DNA of 64,000 bases from Brasenia schreberi (GCA_036023115.1 JAYKKT010000073.1:13703001-13767000), one strand, 5' to 3'; counted from the first letter of the stretch, positions 1 to 14,404 are shown. Numbers and translations: made by a program. Notes: generated by a model from the sequence alone, not told the origin.

Positions 1-16
1 TTTAAACTTTGAACAG

Positions 17-1265
17 GCACCCCTTCTCTATTACTTCGGCTCCTAGCGATGATTACTTGAGCCTTCACATCCGAACACTGGGAGATTGGACAAGCCAACT
101 TAAGAGCGTCTTCTCCGAGGTAATTTATGGGGCACTGCGTATTTGTTTTAGAAGAAGAGGCCGAAGTCTCTTAATGAGAGCACTGCATGTTTTGACAGCG
201 TATTTGTGTTCTATTATCTTTTTTTCTACAGATCTTAAACTATCTCACTCTTAATATCTTAATTTCTTCTCCTGATGTAGGTATGCCAACCACCAGACAG
301 TGGCAAGAGTGGCTTGCTTAGAGCGGACTACAACCAATCTGGAAGCAACCCAAGGTATGTTTGATATCATTTTTTTTATTGAATTGTCAATTGCCAATAC
401 CGATTAAATAGACATAAAATTTTGTACATGATAATGCTTTTTGACTTTTTCATTATGCACGTTAAAGATTCCCAAGGGTATTGATTGATGGGCCTTATGG
501 AGCACCAGCTCAGGATTACAAGAAATACGAAGTTGTGTTGCTTATCGGCTTAGGAATCGGTGCAACCCCCTTCATCAGTATCGTGAAGGACATAATGAAC
601 AACTTAAAGGCCAAGGAGGAAGAAGGGGATTTCGAAAACAATGGCGTGAAATCTAAGAGCTCCTTCAAGACAACGAGGGCTTACTTCTACTGGGTGACGA
701 AGGAGCAGGGCTCATTCGACTGGTTCAAAGGAGTCATGAACGAAGTCGCCGATTCCGATCAGAGTGGCGCGATTGAGCTCCACAACTACTGCACAAGCGT
801 CTACGAGGAAGGCGACGCAAGGTCTGCACTCATTGCTATGCTTCAGGATCTCAACTACGCAAAGCACGGCGAGGACATCTTGTCGGGCATCAAGGTTAAG
901 GCCCACTTTGCCAAGCCCAACTGGCGTACCGTCTTCAAGCGTGTTGCTCTCAACCACAGAGATGCTAGAGTTGGTGAGTTCTCACCACAATCAATCCATG
1001 TACTTCACCTTGTTTACACAATTTAATTTTGTCCAAACCAACCAATGAACCAACTACTGTTTTAGGTAGATTGATTGATTATTTCTATATCGTTTTGCTC
1101 AACCACTTGTCACATGATTTAACGTCAAAGATCTTTGATTAATGATTGGTTACAGGTGTGTTCTACTGTGGAATCGAGGGATTAACCAAGGAGCTAAAGC
1201 AGCTATCCCTTGACTTCTCAAGGAAGACGAGCACCAAGTTCGACTTCCACAAGGAAAACTTCTAA
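17..1265 (+). CDS. Respiratory burst oxidase homolog (RBOH), C-terminal exons (5' part outside window)
   Basis: Plasma-membrane NADPH oxidase that passes electrons from cytosolic NADPH through FAD and haems to extracellular O2, making superoxide for signalling and defence. Exons read as 17-119, 281-354, 468-973 and 1156-1265, all GT-AG and in frame with each other; the window opens inside the gene, just after an acceptor (..aacag). Visible: the FAD-binding stretch [19 protein letters not shown], then [13 protein letters not shown], the NADPH-binding loop [21 protein letters not shown], and the family C-terminus KFDFHKENF followed by TAA. About 264 residues of a family usually near 900 are present; the N-terminal EF hands and transmembrane segments lie upstream. 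The reading frame is intact. Which RBOH paralogue it is cannot be decided from this end. Confidence 0.95.
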
Positions 1266-1815
1266 TCCAACGGATGCTGTTATGCCCATCGATCTTTCCT
1301 TATATTTATTAATAATGTACAGTGTGAGTATTTGACGCACAACCCTTTCCCACACTCAAGTGCATGCGGCCGGCCCACCCGGTTTTCACTCGTAGTGGAT
1401 GGTGAGATGTGCCATAGAAGGATCAGTAGGTGAAGTCGACGGTGAGATAAATGGAGGGGTTGTTTTCGGTCGTCGAGTTATTTATTTATTGTCTGTGAAC
1501 GCTTTTAGGTTGTCGTAAGTCTTTTTTGCTGCGTGAGGATTATTTTAGAGCTAGAAAAGCTCAAGCAGTAATTCATAAAGAGTGCTCGAGCGCGATGTAT
1601 CGAAGACTGCACATCTCCTTCTGGTTGAAAAGGTTTACTGTTCGTTCATTTATTTCCATGCATCCAAATAATGCAAGAATATGGTGTTTGGAGGTGCTGC
1701 TCTTGTTTTCTGTTCATCTCTGTGTGAGTTTGACTTTGGTTGCAAGAGGTTGATGTCAATAGGGTTGGCATGAATTCTGGTTCTGGGTAACAGAGACTAT
1801 ATGGGACACAAATTG

Positions 1816-1817
<2 letters not shown>
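1266..1817 (+). other. RBOH 3' flank / probable 3' UTR
   Basis: Non-coding sequence after the RBOH stop. It carries T-rich stretches and ATTTATTAATAATG-like segments that could hold polyadenylation signals, but no single site is decisive. No other gene is seen up to the microsatellite at about 1818. Confidence 0.5.

Positions 1818-1884
<67 letters not shown>
1818..1884. repeat. Compound (TA)n-(GT)n microsatellite
   Basis: About 17 TA units run directly into about 15 GT units. Open reading frames across it (poly Tyr-Ile, poly His-Thr) are artefacts. Confidence 0.95.
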
Positions 1885-3844
<1,960 letters not shown>

Positions 3845-4629
3845 TGGTGAAGTTCCTCCCACACACTTGTAAGCCAAATTACATGACAAAAGCAAGAAGT
3901 TGTGGCAACATATTTTGCTTTGCACGTAGATAAAGTAACCATTCCAGGTAAATGTTGAATTGTCCATCAAGAAGATAACCTTGGTGTACTCCTCTCATCA
4001 CCGTCCCATTAACTATCACCATAGCCAACAAAGTTTGAAATCTTCTTAAAAAGTGGCATAAAAGATACCAAAATGAAGTGTAATTTTATATATCGAAGTA
4101 TTATTTTGGTTATCTTCATATGAAAAGTATTAATGTCTGCCATAAAATGACTAATTAGACCAATACCAAAAAGAATATCTGGTTCAATACATGTCAAATA
4201 CCTCCAACTTCCAACGAGACTTTGGAAGAGAGTAGGATCAACCTTCCCCCATCTCCATGCTTAGATAACTTCAAACCACATTTAACTAGAGTGCTAACCG
4301 GATTGCAATCTTCTATTTCAAACTTCAAGAAATTCTCTAGCATATCTTTCTTGAGAAATAAAAATATCATGTCTTTGATTCACTTTAATGGAAAGATAAA
4401 ATGGCATCCATTATGTGTCACCTAAAATTCTTTTGCTATGTCTTTTTTAAATTCTTAAAAAATCTTAAAAATATTTTCGGTAAAGATTAGATCATCCAAA
4501 TATAAGCAAACAAATAAGATATCATGAACTTTTCTAACCTTCACATAGAATGCATGTTTATGTGGACATTTGATGAAAATATTTTCTAAAAAATATTTAT
4601 CATTTCTATTATTCCATGCACATAGCACT
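3845..4629 (-). mobile_element. Ty1/copia pol fragment (RT to RNase H), decayed
   Basis: Read on the minus strand from 4629 down, several frames together give the usual copia order: FLENIFIKCPHKHAFYVK, then the reverse transcriptase box CLYLDDLIF (Y-L-D-D, about 4480), DIFISQERYARE, EDCNPVSTLVKCG, the RT/RNase H connection DILFGIGLISHFM followed by ILRYIK, and an RNase H-like end near 3850. Frames change repeatedly and stops interrupt it, so it is a dead fragment. No LTRs are seen. It abuts an RTE LINE fragment on the other strand at about 4630. Confidence 0.82.
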
Positions 4630-5040
4630 CTAAGTTTTAAGTACTTAAAGGTCAATTTTTTAGAGTGACGGAGGAGTGAAAGGAGATGTATTCTATACAT
4701 GTTAGTTAAATAGAGAGGTGCATTAAGTAAGCGTAACAAGAAAATTTCATTGAAGTTGAAAGGTGAGTATTATAGAATAGCAATTAGACCCACTATATTG
4801 TACAGGGTTTGAATGTTGGGCAATAAATCATCATGTGTAAAACATGTTCATGGTAAAAATGAAGATGCTAAGTAGGTATGTGGTATACAAGAAAAGATCG
4901 TATCTATAGAGAGGTTGTTAGAGACAAATTAGGAGTGATATCAATAGATAACAAAATGAGAACAAATTATCCAAATGATTTGGATAGTAGAAATGCAACT
5001 AAAGGAAGCTCCGGTAAAAAGGTGTGAGAAACTTTATAGT
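4630..5040 (+). mobile_element. RTE-clade LINE fragment (3' part of ORF)
   Basis: Nucleotide match by eye to the better-preserved RTE copy at 61960-62340: the same order of blocks (the GTCAATTTTT-AGAGTGA block, WLK region, AAGGTGAGTATTATAGA, the Cys-Trp-Ala-Val-Asn region, ACAAGAAAAGA). Heavily mutated, truncated at both ends, no (TTG)n tail. The 5' join with the copia remnant is abrupt. Confidence 0.75.
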
Positions 5041-6149
5041 AATTATGTGAATGGAAGAAACTCCCATCTTTTATTCAAAGGAAGACTTAAAACGCCAACT
5101 TGTCCCTATTGAACGAGGTTCTTCGTGTCCGTAGATTAGGTCGTTTAAAGATCCCGTCTTTGCATTTCTGTTCATGGCTTTTCAATATCTTTCTACAGAG
5201 TGATGAAAACCACATATCTACAGTAACGGATCTAGAATCGCCCCACCTATTCTGCCATTTAAGATGGGGTGAGCTATGGAGTCATGGCCTTTATCGCGTC
5301 CTGCAACATTTTTATTGGTTTTTCGAATTTCAGGTGAGGCGCCCACCCCACTTTGCCTCAATGTAGATTCTCCACTGCATATCCATAAAGTATTTTATGT
5401 AGGCAAACTCTATCATCACCATCACTCATAAGCATCAAGTGTTCAATCTAAGAATTGCACGTGACAATCCTGTGAAACCCGAACTTCTATTACTGAAATT
5501 TCTAACCCATAGGCAGTTAAAGAATGCGGTGTAAAAAGAAGGATGGTGCCTAAATCTATCAGAAGTAGGAAGAGACCAAGAAATTCCACAGAATGGGAGA
5601 AATTTAGTGCATGTCAAAGGCTTTTTTTTCTTGCACCAAGGAGATTTCATTAATGAAATGAAATAGAGTTTGTTCCATTAGCTTAGCAGAAACATGAGGA
5701 TCTCCCAAACAAAGACATCAAAAACCAGATTTTTTAAAACAATTAACTGAACCATGAGAGACAGGCAATTGACCAAACATAGTGTGTGCCAAAGGTCAAG
5801 CAGAGAGGAAACAATAAAAGAGTCGAACACCATTAAATTATAACCGAGAAAGGTAATGACATCAAATAACCACAACGAGAAAGTTGGAATAACCAAGGTT
5901 CTTCAATTCAGGAGTTGCTCAAAGTAAGTCGAGGCCTAAATGGAAAATTAATACTATATGTGACTTCGAATTTGGAGCCTACATCTAAAAGATTTGGGGC
6001 CTTTTAGTTTCGGGGACCTAAGGCAGTTGCCTTTGTGGCGTAACCACAAGACACCCCTGCACGTACTCCTTTTCACATCTTACATTATCTACGACTAAAA
6101 GGAACAGCCATGTACAAAGTGTAGTGCCATTTTCATGAAGGCCCCCCAT
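5041..6149. other. Intergenic, no gene seen
   Basis: 5215-5365 holds a degenerate 'acggatctagaatcgcccca' repeat related in style to 1910 and 9430. 5640-5900 reads open on the minus strand for 72 codons but matches no family I recognise; it may be the distal part of the L1 remnant to its right. Confidence 0.4.
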
Positions 6150-6760
6150 GATCACATCCTTACGGATCCATGTCCCATGCCACCTCCAAAATTCTACTAA
6201 CAAACCTTTGCCAATTAGTCAGTAGAATGATACTTTTGCCAACATGTCCCTGCCATAAAAAGGCACAAAATGTATACTCCAATATATGAATCATTGACAT
6301 ACTCATTTGAAAGATAAAAGTCCAATACATAGGAGTGCCTGCTACTACTGAGAAGCCACTATGCACACCCCAAGAGTCAAACTCTCAGCCAACATCAAGC
6401 AAATTATGTGCAATCCAAAAGGATGATAAAGTAAGCCCCAAATTTTATTGACTTGGGCTATCTAGCAAACACCAATATAGCAGCTTTCTCCTTTCCAATA
6501 TGAACATTGAGAAGAATAAAGCAAGACCTATAGAACTACTTATCTTCATGCCTGCGTTCTTTTCAAAGTTCTGTATGATCTCCTTACATAAAGAAAGAAC
6601 ATATTTATCTTACAAAAGATTATGTTTTATGTGCAAAACATTAATTCTAGGAAACGATGCTCCATAACTATAAGAAAAAGGTTAGGAGACATGGGTTCTC
6701 CTTGCCTTAGATCTATACTACTAGAGAATTCTAATTAATTGGTCGTAAAGAATGGCTTTA
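6150..6760 (-). mobile_element. L1-type LINE reverse transcriptase fragment
   Basis: On the minus strand, starting near 6720, the sequence reads SIDLRQGEPMSPNLF, which matches the plant L1 reverse-transcriptase box (G-LRQGDPLSP-LF), then a KISSSIGLALFFSM segment like the following KISSSKS box, and further down MYWTFIFQMSMSMIHILEY plus FLWQG, which match the L1 'PVYWMSLFRIP..I...FLW.G' block. Several stops and frame changes show that it is inactive. The order is collinear with intact plant L1 ORF2. No endonuclease domain was found upstream. Confidence 0.72.
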
Positions 6761-8904
6761 ACAATGCAAAATAGCTCATAATGCAAGATGCAGGGTTTTC
6801 TTAGTTGTTTCCACAACCAGGATATGGGTGCATCACTTATGCACTTGAGCAGAAGCCTCATTAGATATATGGGTGCTCAAATCCCACATGCCTTCCAATC
6901 ATGTACAAAATTTGGTAACTGTGCTTGCTTCCCAAATCCAGAAAAAGAAGGCTCCATTTTGATAATTCATTAAGAACTATTATAACTTTAGAGGAATAAA
7001 AACCCACGAGTCAAATTTTGTCTGCATTCCTGAGTGAAGTCAAATTGGTTCATCGGCAAGCTATGGTGATGCTCAATTTGAGACCTAATATGGATTCAAG
7101 AGGCATTATGTTTTGGGTTCCCTGAGTATCGAACTCGATTACCACTTTGTGTCAACCCGCTAACCAGGCGAGACCATTCCTACCTAGCTTCTTCCATCAT
7201 GCTCAGAATTGAAATTCTATGGGTATCAGTTTCCATACAAAGGAAATATAGTCATGGTCCAAAACTTTCAAGTACAGATCGAGAAAAAGAAAAAAGGAAG
7301 CTAGTTCATATACATTTGTCATTCTTCATTTGCTCTTAGTTGGATTCAATGCACAAATGACATGGCCCTTGATATATTGTGCTCGATCAAGCCCTATTAT
7401 CATCAAGCAAGTGAAATATTTCATTGTAATACCACCGCATGAATGATTTATTGATATCTGACAACTTGATTTATTAATCACCCTTATTTGTGTAAACAAA
7501 CAAAATCTGTTTCCTCCCAGAGGTTATAAACTATTCTAGAAAGTATGCATCAAATAAAATTGAACTTTCTTCTGTAGGAGAGCTTTATTTGCAGAAATTA
7601 ATAAACTATTGTAGAAAGTATGTTTCTGTTTGCTTGTTACTATAATTCATCTTCTTTCTCACAATTCAGATGCAGTTAAGCTCTCGTACTACAGTGGGGA
7701 TGTCAAATTTGTTGAGATTTTCTCAGATAAACAACCCAAACTACGAATTTGATTTTGAGACATGCTGTAAAATCATTATGGATATGGATTACATTTGTCT
7801 CTTCATGAGAATAATGTATCAGCATTTGGGGTGAGATATCGCCTACTGGTACTCTTTTCTCATACGTGGGATTCAACAATGTCTTAGAAAATGCAACTTC
7901 TAATGAAATTAATTTAAAAACAAGAATTGGAAGAAGAAATTTGCTTTGCTTGTTCGTGGTGGTATCCTTGCTGTGAGCATCAAGGTAGCCTTACTCACAT
8001 GTAAACTCCCATGGGGCAGTAAGCCTCGGCCGTTTGGATTTAAGCAAGCTACCTTTGTTACACATTCACCTTGGTGAGATCTAACCAGTTTTCCTAATTA
8101 TTTGCATTACTTATGCTAGATTGTCCCCAACATGTTGTGGCTCGATTCTGGGTTTTCTTTTCTCCTTGTTAATTTCTCTTTGTCAGTGTCGACAAGTGCC
8201 CATTGGCTAGGATACATCTTCTGTTGGAGAAAGTTCAAAATAATGGAAATTTTCAGCATTTATTCGAGAGTTGTGACACTTTAGAATGACATAAATATTG
8301 AAGTGTACACATATGGAGAAGATGACTCACGTAACAAAGATTCATGAACACACTTAACGAAGTGTGATGGCTCTTGAGAAGAGACTCTTTAGATGAGGCG
8401 CAACCAACTCTTTTGGAGAATGAGAAGGATACAAGAGGGTGTTTCAAGGTGTGTGCAAGCAAGATTGATGAAGCATATGGGTCAAGTCTCATGAGATAAG
8501 TCTAAGTCCATCTCTATTATTATGTTAACATCATTGATGTCTAGACCTTGGTTATGTTCATGCAAGACTAACCAAGTGGTTTTCAATGTATCTTGCAAGA
8601 TATTCACTAAGAACCAGTTGCATCCAGAAAGTTGAATCCGGCGGTAATGAATTAAGCCTAAAGGAAAGTGTGATATATCATACGCCTTGAAGATAATGCA
8701 CAATATATTTTGCTTGTTTGTTGTTTGTTTTGTTTGTGAAAATTTTATTAAATCCACAATGATAGAATGAATCAACTCCAAAGACATGGGCAATCTCTCT
8801 CTCACCGAACTGGCTCCAACATCTTCAAAAATTTATAGTTTGCCTTGATAACCATAATCACATATATGGTTGACAATGCGATTTTTACCTGCCACTCGTG
8901 TTAT
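6761..8904. other. Long non-coding stretch
   Basis: About 2.1 kb with no recognisable gene apart from a small tRNA-like SINE piece at 7105-7185. The ORFs here (61-107 codons) lack family motifs and have no supporting splice structure. The sequence is AT-rich. Confidence 0.5.
7105..7185 (-). repeat. tRNA-like SINE piece (type B, minus strand)
   Basis: On the minus strand it reads GGTTAGCGGGTTGAC, close to a pol III box A, and about 35 bases later CGAGTTCGATACTC, close to box B (GGTTCGANTCC). It cannot be a working tRNA gene: no acceptor stem is visible. Similar minus-strand pieces occur at 14405-14545 and 44315-44390. Confidence 0.5.
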
Positions 8905-9212
8905 TGAGGTGGATATATAGTTATACAAGAAAGACCTTATTTCTAATGAGGCTATTTGAATGAAAATTGGTGCAGCTCGATAGGAAATAAGATGAAAAGA
9001 AGATGATTTGGGCGTGTGGAGCAGTGACCAATTGAAGCTTCAATAAGAACACATGATAAACTAAGAGCATACTTTAAAAAATAGAAGAAAATAATTAACT
9101 AGGTTTTCATGGTGGTAACTACTTATATAGTATAAAATCAAACTCTATTGAATCAAAGAATCCATGTACCGGACGTCACGGTAAAAGCTTGGTTGTTGTC
9201 GTTGTATGCACA
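8905..9212 (+). mobile_element. RTE LINE 3' end, highly diverged
   Basis: Contains ACAAGAAAGACCTTAT..AATGAGG, AATAAGATGA..TTTGGGCG, then CAAAGAATCCATGTACCGGA and AAGCTTGGTTGTTGTCGTTG. The same order ends the RTE copy at 62220-62530. It is the most diverged copy in the window; 5'-truncated. Confidence 0.6.
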
Positions 9213-9354
9213 AGAATCCATTCTCTAACTAGTAACCATGCTGAACTATTCTGAGGAGCTAAGGATTGTGGCTTATCTATTCATCACCACCAGCTTCATT
9301 TGTTATTATCCTTTTTTTTTCTCTCAATAAAACCTACCCTTAAGAATCAATTAC

Positions 9355-9770
9355 TATCAAAGCATAAGAGCAAGGATGAACTCGCCACCTGGTCTGTCAG
9401 TTTGTGTCCCCATAAATGGTACCGATGGCGGATTTACAATGAGCTGCGGCCCACCAGAAATTTTGAAAATGAACTTAAAGCCTATAGCCCATGGTGGGAT
9501 TTATGGGCTTTAATACGTAGTTTGCCCTGCCCTAAACCATTTGAGGGGCTATTTGCCCCACCTATCAAAGCATAAGAGCAAGGATGAACTCGCCACCTGG
9601 TCTGTCAGTTTGTGTCCCCATAAATGGTACCGATGGCGGATTTACAATGAGCTGCGGCCCACCAGAAATTTTGAAAATGAACTTAAAGCCTATAGCCCAT
9701 GGTGGGATTTATGGGCTATAATACGTAGTTTGCCCTGCCCTAAACCATTTGAGGGGCTATTTGCCCCACC
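9355..9770. repeat. Tandem duplication, two 208-bp units
   Basis: Unit 1 is 9355-9562 and unit 2 is 9563-9770. Read base by base they differ at one site (gggctttaat versus gggctataat, near 9512/9720). The unit holds a 'gatggcggatttacaatgag' motif of the degenerate repeat seen at 1910 and 5220. Reading frames across both copies are equally open, but no family is recognised. Confidence 0.93.
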
Positions 9771-9774
9771 CTAA

Positions 9775-10580
9775 AAGAGTTTCTAGGTCTGCTACTGAAC
9801 TAATTACCCTAGAGATAGCTGCATTAATTAATCGGAAATCTCTGCTATACATCTTGGCAAGGAAGTGAAGTGCTTTGCAGTCATGGTTTTTATTTATATT
9901 ATCAAAGTTGATATGCTACCTAAGAACATGAGAAAAATATCTATGGTGTATTATGCTTTATCATTCATGATTTGGCATCATGTTAGTGTATCTTCAACTC
10001 ATTTGCTCACTTTATGCTCAATCAATTGTTGTGATAGCATCACTGTTCACTTCCGAAACTAAAACAAATGGCTTATAGACGAAATTCTGGTTTATTGTAA
10101 TTAATGCGACATTTGATGTGCTCAATTGTCCGTTTCAACTTTCGAAGAAACATTATGCTAGTGATGCTGTGGATCACACTATTGAATCATGATAAGGAAG
10201 AGATATGGAGGGCATTTCTCCAAAGCGGCCAATTAAAAGGGGGCCTATTTGTTGGTTTGGTTAACTCCACAAGTAAAGAGGTACCAGAATCAATATTATT
10301 GTACCAAATTAATATATGTATAGTGGACAGCACATATATATATATAATGTGAGGAGAGAAGTGGGAGCAAAGGGGCTGGGCGCCATCAATGCACTTTTGA
10401 CGCTTAGTTGGTGATTCTACTTTGAATCATGTGCTATCATACACAAGTAGCTAGCAGGGGTTGGCCTGGATGGACAACAAACCAAAGCCAGTGGTTGGTC
10501 CCATGATGGAAAAGAGGCAGTGGCGTGGGTCCTTAATTAGATAATTTTAAGAAGCTAGAGCTACATCTCCTACCACCAAA
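9775..10580. other. Intergenic, no gene seen
   Basis: AT-rich non-coding DNA. ORFs at 9865-10062 and 10104-10352 show no motif and are probably chance. Confidence 0.5.
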
Positions 10581-10694
10581 AGCACCCAGAGCCTTAGCTC
10601 AACGGCAGGGTGCTCTAGTGCCGTTGCTGGTGGTGGGAGGTGTGCATGTATGGGTGTGTGTGTTGGGCTTCAGCATCCGCTTGTAAAAAAAAAA
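10581..10694 (+). repeat. tRNA-derived SINE (type A)
   Basis: Starts agcacccagag, then TTAGCTCAACGGCAGGGTGC, a good pol III box A. A GGTGGGAGG segment stands in place of a decayed box B. The body ends in the family signature (gggtgtgtgtgttgggctt..cctc-like..ttgtaa) and a 10-A tail. The same body recurs at 11189, 13491, 28791, 29007, 54558 and partly at 39609. Confidence 0.78.
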
Positions 10695-11188
10695 GGAATC
10701 TTATAAAGATTACACCACAAAAATCTGGAGGGGAAAATTTTAAAAAAGAGAGTGAAAGAAGGACCAGGGTAAAAGTACGTTAACTATCCTTATCTCACAA
10801 AGATTTGGCTAAATATTATGCTTGCATTTTTATTGTCCATCCATATTCCTAAAGTTGAAGATCGGCCGGCAGCAGCAGGGCCCATAGACATTGTGATAGC
10901 ACATGATTCAGCTACTTTTTGTTTGAGTTTGAGGATTCTACGTATCACGGTTTGCTTTTTCGACTTTCCACTTTCAAAGTAACTTTGAGAGAGAGAGAGA
11001 GATTTGTTCGAAAGTGATGAGGATTTTCAGGGGAGGCGGACTATCGAGTGGAGAGCATTGTACCAGCTTCCCCACCTTCCATCTTATGATGTTGAACCCC
11101 TGCAAAACTAATGTTGGTGGGTCACACATATAGTTAATTCGAGCTCCTTGTTACCGTCAAGATGCTATTTTAACAAAATGATGCATGA
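10695..11188. other. Intergenic, no gene seen
   Basis: Non-coding, with a short (GA)n run near 10987-11003. Confidence 0.5.
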
Positions 11189-11306
11189 TAGCGCCAACAG
11201 CGTTAGCTTGACTGGAAAGGCTCTTTGACGCCCTTCTGCCGTTGGGAAGTTCTACTCTCAGGAGCTGGTTGTGTATGTTAGGCTAGGCCTCCGTTTCAAG
11301 TAACAC
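11189..11306 (+). repeat. tRNA-derived SINE (type A), diverged copy
   Basis: agcgccaacagcgTTAGCTTGACTGG (box A like), GGGAAGTTCTACTCTC (decayed box B), then tgtgtatgttaggctaggcctcc, the conserved 3' body of this SINE family. Confidence 0.65.
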
Positions 11307-13490
11307 CAATAATTAAACCTTTTTTCATGCTACATTAGATCGGTCATATGGATTCCCTGTTTTCATGAAGCTGGATCAAGTGCTGTACTATCAATTAGCT
11401 CAACAAAAACTAGATTATTCTTTATACCTACAAGGGAGTGATTCATGGTAGGCATGTCCAACATAGATGAGAGAACCTTCCGGGTGTCAAGCGGAGAGAC
11501 TGAACAATCACCATAATAACTATTGTCCGACTTTGGGGCATAATGACTCTTTAAAATCATCAATCTCATCAAGTGGGACGAAATTTATATCGTTTCTTGT
11601 TTTCACGCTGGAGAGAGAGAGAGTCATCAATAAAAGAAAAAAGTCTTATCATGTTTTGAGTTCAAGTTACCATAACAAGATCCAAAAGAAGGAAATACAT
11701 TATATATAACTAACATTTTGTTCTACAAATATTTACCATTGATTATCATAAGATCTTTGAGGATTCAGAAAGTTTGGTTTATGGGACGGGGAGGGGCAGT
11801 CACGGCAGTATAAGGTACCAGGCACAACCTGGCAGTCAGAGTCCGTCAGAAAGAAGAGAGTAAAACGAGACATGCGAGAAAGAAATGTTGCAAAATCAAC
11901 AATAGAGAAAAATACATATGGTCAGGCCCAGTGTTCGACCAGAGCATCGTCGTCCTGCCCCTTCACTTTTGCAACACTGATCTGCCACTGATCTTGATTG
12001 GTGTAATATCTAATTTATCCATAGTTAACGGTATCTCTTCACGTTTGGTAGATAGACAGAGAACAGTCTGTCATCCCTCAGTTGTGAGGGGGAAATGAAG
12101 AACTGCAATCCTGGCATTGATGGTTAAAGAAAAACGAAACGATTATTGAACGGCAGGTCCCACTTAGTAACTATGTAACTTGAGGGATGCATGAGAGAAT
12201 AGCAATCTAGATCTCTAAACATGTGATGATGTTCAACTTTATGCCATAATTAAACCAAATTAATGATGCAACCTCACTCCCCAAGGAGTTGTCTGCACGT
12301 AGAAGTTGAGCGACCTCGCGAGTCGACGTTTCAATAAAAATGAAAAGAGCTGGTTGGTATAAGTCTATTCAAACACATCAAGTCGATTGACCCAAGGAAG
12401 AGGGAGGTGGCCAAGAGGAAAGCTCCGAGACAATGGACAAAGTTAGGTTCAATTCATTTCTGCTTTAGTGCATCATCTCGTCATATACTCAATAAAGCAT
12501 AAACAAACAATGGATGGAATGGCCTTTTCACAGGTAGGCTATAGATTACAATCAGAACAAATGTGAAAGCGAGACATAAATGTGTAAGTTAATGAATAGA
12601 ATCAAAGTTGAGTGCTATCTGGAAAGCATTACTCTTAGGATTAAGACGAGAAAAGGAATAAAGAAAAGACCAAAACTTGAAGATAAGGTTATTGCTTTCT
12701 CCATGAAAGAGACACAATTCATAAGAATTTATGCAATTTCTAGAGCAATGTTGAAGCTTTTGCAGATCACATAAATGGACCCAAATAAATGATAGGTATA
12801 AGCTTCGACAATGACGATGCCGACCGACAAATATGGTTGCTGTTCCAAGTTGAGTCATCGTCTTACAGGACCAAGAAAGAATTCAGCTTAGAAGCATTTT
12901 GGCCCCATGTACAGTACTTCTGAAGCAGGGTACCCAATTTGTGTCGTAGTCATCTAATTCTGTCCATAGATCTCTCAACAAACTCAACTTACCACGCAAG
13001 TGAACACGCGCGCACATGAACGCAAGGATCCTTGCATAAGCTACTGAGGTACTTTTCGTGAGATTTTGAAACGTAATATACTTTTACATATTCCAAAGTA
13101 ATCGAACTTGTTTGTGAAATTGTTGATCTCTTTTTTGTAGTTAAGGCAAAACCATGCGATGATTTTGAGCAAGCTTGTTATATATGTTCAAGCTCTATTC
13201 AACTAAGAAAAGTATGTCTTGAGGGAGTTAAAACCTGAGATGAAGCTTGTGCCAAGTTTGTCAAAAAGTTTAGTTGCTTTTAGTTGTAATGTATGGAATG
13301 AAGTTTGATGTTTTGGACATGGCCGTAGGCATTGAATCCCTAAAAAAAATTTGAATACCTAGAATTAGTGCTCCAAAAAAATGGAAGAATCATTGCAGAT
13401 GCCATCAAGTGTTTTATATGATAATAACATTGTACCCTAACTTTAAGGGTAAATGTCATAGAGCAACAGCGCGACCAAGAACTTATGATG
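11307..13490. other. Long intergenic stretch, no gene seen
   Basis: About 2.2 kb without recognisable coding, RNA or transposon sequence. Short (GA)n run near 11612. The ORF pair at 12580-12858 on both strands lacks motifs. Confidence 0.5.
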
Positions 13491-13607
13491 TTAATTGGGC
13501 AACGGCAGGGCACTCTATCACTGGTGCTACTTGTGGGGAGTTTGACTCCCAGAGAGTGCATGTGTGGGTGTGAATGTTAGGCTTTGGCCTCCTCCTGTAA
13601 CAACAAC
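13491..13607 (+). repeat. tRNA-derived SINE (type A)
   Basis: aattgggCAACGGCAGGGCACTC (second half of box A region), GGGGAGTTTGACTCCC (box B, close to GGTTCGANTCC), then tgtgggtgtgaatgttaggctttggcctcctcctgtaac, the clearest example of the family 3' body. Confidence 0.75.
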
Positions 13608-14106
13608 TAAGCTTGTTTCGATACTAGATGGAGTCTGCTATATGAATTCTTTGTTTCTATAGAGCTCCATCATATGTCATAGAGGAGACTTGTAACCAAC
13701 AAGAAACATCATATCTTATCAACCTATGCATATAAGATATGTTGAGGTTCTAAAAGTGAGAATTTCGAGGTTGATTTGTGGCTATAAAGAGAAAGATGAA
13801 ACTTGTATAATGTAATAAGGAAAAATAGCTGATGTAATACCAATAAAAGAAATCTAATGGATACTTGATAAAGCATGATTTTTGTTTTTGTAATTGAATA
13901 TAGTTTATGATGCAACATGATCCTAAAAAACCTCATTGTTAATGACTGAACTCCAGTTATTTACAGCCAATGCAAAAATGGGAACCAAGTAGAAACTAGT
14001 GGGAATAATGAATTTTCTTTATAATTCACCTTTTTCTCATGATTTTAGATGTGAGAAAATACATTATTCTTCCTTTTATTTGATGAGAAAACTTAAACAT
14101 TCACTT
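13608..14106. other. Intergenic, no gene seen
   Basis: AT-rich non-coding DNA ending at the left target-site duplication (14090-14106) of the RTE copy that follows. Confidence 0.5.
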
Positions 14107-14295
14107 TCTTGGAGTTAGATTGTGAAAATGTTAAAAGAGAAAGAGGAAGGCTACAAAAGTATTGGAAGGAAACAATAAAAAATAATCTAGCTTATGAGTC
14201 AACTATTAGCTTAGCATATGATCGAACTATGTGAGAACAAAAAATCTATGTAGCATACCCCATCTAGCATAGAAAAAGGCTTAGTTGTTGTAGAG
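14107..14295 (+). mobile_element. Short 5'-truncated RTE LINE copy with target-site duplication
   Basis: Only the last ~190 bases of the RTE element: the agattgtgaaaatgttaaaagag block, acaaaagtattggaaggaaac, a CATGTAG-like block, 'ccccatctagcat' and aaaggcttagttgttg. It is flanked by a perfect 17-base direct repeat, aacttaaacattcactt, at 14090-14106 and 14296-14312. Extreme 5' truncation plus a long direct repeat is the standard signature of target-primed reverse transcription. Confidence 0.88.
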
Positions 14296-14404
14296 AACTT
14301 AAACATTCACTTCATATCCAATTCTTTTTGGGACCATTGATAATATGTGACTCGCTCCACGTAATCCCAATGAATAAGTAACTTTTGTTGTTGTTTTTTA
14401 GTTA

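Noticed and set aside
10581..10694. Possible tRNA gene (box A and box B present)
   Set aside because: No closing acceptor stem or anticodon arm, and the same sequence recurs with poly-A tails, so it is a SINE.
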